From NCBI GenBank assembly GCA_036785705.1, contig JAWUZG010000027.1, positions 2,523,501-2,587,500 of the forward strand: 64,000 nucleotides of DNA, read 5' to 3'. Shown here piece after piece: positions 61,147-64,000 of this stretch. Under the pieces are notes generated by a model. It was not told where the DNA came from, made no database searches, and worked only from the letters and a program-made list of their open reading frames with translations. The DNA comes from Acanthornis magna (taxonomy: Eukaryota > Chordata > Aves > Passeriformes > Acanthizidae). Position 1 is the stretch's first letter; every line of letters begins with the position of its first letter. The translations under genes were made by a program, and so were the position numbers.

Positions 61147-64000
61147 ACATTGCTGGGATCACAGCTCACTGAGGTACCATGACTCTTGCTTTTGTTCCTG
61201 ACTGAGGCCCTGTTGGTACCATCTTGTCAATTAAATTCATATTTGAAAGCAATTTTAATAAGCAGGCCATCATAATTACCTTTGCAGGTACAAATTAGGT
61301 ATGAAAACATGTTCTCTTTTCCAGAGTGTGAGCTGTCAGTAGTCTTACACCATGGTGAGAGATTTGGGTCGAAATCTGCTGGAGCTAGAGTTTGTTAATT
61401 TGTTTTCTGTGCCTCATCTGCAATTCAGCCATCACTCTGTATCATAGCCTGAATCCCTCACTACTCTGAAGAGCCCAGAGTGGGACACCTCTTGGCAGGA
61501 TGACTGCAACTATTTAATTTCTGGGAACATGAAACCAACTTGATTTATTCCCCCATGTTAATTGGGAGCCATTGCTGTACAGCATATTCCTCTAAGTTCC
61601 CTTCTCTACTCCTGCTTCAAGATAGGTGAGCTGTACCATGTTTGTGGACTTGCTGTTCTCCACCTTCTACTGTTGCCTTGCTGTGTAAACGTCATGTAAG
61701 GAGAAACCCAATTAAATTTAACTGCTTTAATGAGTAGGACTGAGCTTACATATGTGTAATGTCAGTGTTTTATTTGGCCCAGCCTCCCTTCTGAAGATGC
61801 TTCTGCATTTTGTTTCGAGCATGCAGAGGGCTTTTAAAATGAGTTTGACAACAGACTTAATTAACACTTTTATTAGGTATTTTTTTTAAACTTCTAGATG
61901 TTTCCCTGTACAGCTGACAGGACATGCATACAGCGCAGTGGAGCACTGTATTTTCAAACACAAGCAGGAAGAAACAAAGTAATAATGTTGACAGTTAAAA
62001 AAAAAAAAAAAAAGAAAAATTCCTTCCAAACTTTCTCATGCCCTGATGTGAAGGGGTTGAATGTGCATGTTGCCTTCCGGGAGAACTGGTGTCATTTCCT
62101 CAAATGGGTGAAAGACCAGAACTTTTTAACCCACGTCGTACCATACCACGCAAGAAGTTTACAAATCTCTGTTCTTAAAGGAGATTGACTCACTTTAGTC
62201 ATTCAGTTTAGTTTACGAGAAGAGTCAATAAAAAGTCTGCTGCAAGAAATTCATCCCTGCCTTGCCCAGGAGCTATTCTGATTAATTTGCCTAGTAGAAT
62301 TTCCACCATTATCCTCTGTCTTAAATCCATCCTGGTCCTTGTGCAAAGGCTTCAGATCCACCTTCTGTTTTTATGATACAGTGACCATGAAGCAGATCGG
62401 AGTTGCCTTTTTTCAAGTCTAATTTCTGGCTCCTTATTTGCAGGGCCATATTATTTGGATGTCTCCCCCTTAAAGGCTCTTAATAGGCAAAATGCTTTAT
62501 ATTTAAAAAGTAATCGTTGTCTGAAGACTCTTATCTTACCCTCTTTCACGGCAAGCCTGTTAAAGAAGTAGCATGTACTATTACAACAGCTGTGCTTGAT
62601 GTTTATGTAGTGCTACTCTTCAGAGCACTCCTTTTTAATCTGTTTCTCAGCAAAAAGATGACCATGTAAAATACAGAAGTCACTGTTTGTATTGGTCTGC
62701 AGAGCTGCAGAACAGTCAATTCTATGAATTAGTTCAATATGTTAAGTTTTTCACTGTGTCATTTTGTTTTCTTTGGGTATTTGTGTCTGAAAGCTACCAT
62801 ACATTTGCTGGTAGAGGGTGGCAGGTGTGGACAATTGATCCCAATTGCATGATGAATCTGTACCATTTGGTGTACAGGGCCAAAGTAGCACTCATGGTGT
62901 GTTTTGTGGTGATAGGCAACTGCCCTTCAGTTTTAATCTGGTTTGTGCATTCATGTGTTACATGCTGTGGTTTTGGATTGGATCTCTTCAGGCTTGGATT
63001 ATGTAGATAAGTGAAATAATTTTTTAACTTACAATGAACTTTATGAATTTTATACCAGATACTTCCTATAAGATTAGATTTTTAAGAAAAGGAGGAAGGT
63101 AGTGAGGTCCTTAGAGGGATGCTGTCACATTTGATTGCTCCATCTCTCCCTGGCTTCTCTCGTGCTCGATGCTCCTCACTCTGTGCCGTGGGAGGAACGC
63201 TCTGCGTGACCTGACTGGTTGGGTTTGTTTAGCTGCAGTTTAGGGAAGGCCCTGAGCAAGAGAGGAGAAAAAAAGGCTCCCATTTCTAATTCTGGAAAAT
63301 AGAAAAAGGTATTTAAATAAGGCCTGGAGGACTTCTTATTTGCCAGAAGTAAGTATAAAGACGAGTTTATATCCTTCTGTAACTCAGCCTAATTGAAAGG
63401 ATGTATATTTCTTTTTCTAAAGTCAGCAGAAAAATCCTGGCCTCTTAATGATGAAAGACTTTTTAAAAACTTTCTCCTAAGCGCAAATAGCTGAAGTTTC
63501 CACTTTAAACTTGGGTGGCTCATTCATATTTCACTTAATAGTAATATGGTATCCTCTCTCTCCCTTCCCCTCCTTACCACCAAGACTCAAAAGGGAGGGG
63601 GGGGATATAAAATGTTTCTGAAAATTACAGGAAATGTCTGTTCCTTAAACAGCTTTGCCAGGGAATTTCCAAATGTGCTTAATGCTTATGGCTGAAGTTG
63701 CAGCAGCTCAGTCTTCAATCATGAGTGGATCCCATTCTTAAAATGTGACACCTCCTTCCAGTAAACTGTGTTGAAATTAAGTATATGCTTTGTTTCTCAT
63801 CTGCTCTTCAGCAGAATTAATCATGTCCAGTGGTGAAATGAGGGCTCTTGGCAGCTTGATTTACATATGATTTACATGTATTTATTAAAGTGGGGAAAAC
63901 AGTATGTAGTGTTGTGAGGTAAGAGCTCATTTATTTGTGAGAACTTTGCAGAGGTGTGGCTGGCAGGAGTGGTGGCATGGCATGGGTGGCACAGAGGGGC
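61147..64000. other. Right end: intron-like DNA, no gene recognised
   Basis: AT-rich DNA with a poly-A tract (about 61999-62015) and the second copy of the 72-bp repeat. I see no exon, RNA gene or repeat family here. Plus-strand frames of about 100 codons (61898-62188, 62687-63010) look like chance. Confidence 0.55.
61843..61914 (+). repeat. 72-bp direct repeat, copy 2
   Basis: It lies exactly 768 bp downstream of copy 1 at both ends. The flanks outside the block do not match, so the border is sharp. Confidence 0.93.

Noticed and set aside
1..64000. GPR19, the gene expected beyond the CREBL2 3' end by human gene order
   Set aside because: GPR19 has one large coding exon of over 1 kb. No frame of that size exists in the window, so it must lie to the left.
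1..64000. CRISPR arrays, bacterial operons, tRNA or rRNA genes, and endogenous retroviral genes
   Set aside because: No spaced repeat arrays, cloverleaf or rRNA-like stretches, and no recognisable gag, pol or env frames were seen. This is avian intron and intergenic DNA.

Overview
The window is nuclear DNA from a vertebrate, almost certainly a bird. The interspersed repeats I can recognise are all chicken-repeat-1 (CR1) LINE fragments. Coding density is very low, with long non-coding stretches, two CpG islands and exons bounded by GT/AG splice sites. It contains no bacterial, phage, CRISPR or operon structure.

Only one protein-coding gene is certain: CREBL2, a small bZIP protein, on the minus strand. 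Exon 1 (18525-18539, five codons) lies in a CpG island. Exon 2 (11013-11210) carries the basic region and most of the zipper. Exon 3 (9787-9934) carries the C-terminal part and ends one base into a codon. The last exon, expected to hold only the final codon(s) and the 3' UTR, could not be placed with confidence. It lies either in 1-9786 or to the left of the window. The CREBL2 promoter (about 18540-18880) carries three ACTAC-N4-CCCAG elements of the ZNF143/THAP11 type, spaced about 70 bp apart, plus an inverted CCAAT box and YY1-like sites.

A second, larger CpG island (about 36480-38400) has promoter-type sites and a perfect splice donor (37524) pointing right. In human the gene divergent from CREBL2 is DUSP16, so this is probably the DUSP16 promoter and 5' non-coding exon, with 37524-64000 being its first intron. 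No DUSP16 coding exon was found, so this call rests on synteny. Just left of the island is a 15-bp G-rich minisatellite (36119-36482). Left of that (34.3-35.65 kb) is a group of minus-strand segments that look like exons but do not chain into one clear reading frame.

The rest is intron or intergenic DNA holding seven CR1 fragments, microsatellites, a near-identical 72-bp direct repeat pair exactly 768 bp apart (61075 and 61843) and several short perfect palindromes. Most open reading frames above 60 codons are chance frames, or frames left open because CpG-rich DNA has few stops. I see nothing here that I would call a new biological system. The points most worth a second look are the triple ZNF143 promoter, the unplaced CREBL2 last exon, the exon-like cluster at 34-36 kb, the minisatellite and the 72-bp duplication.
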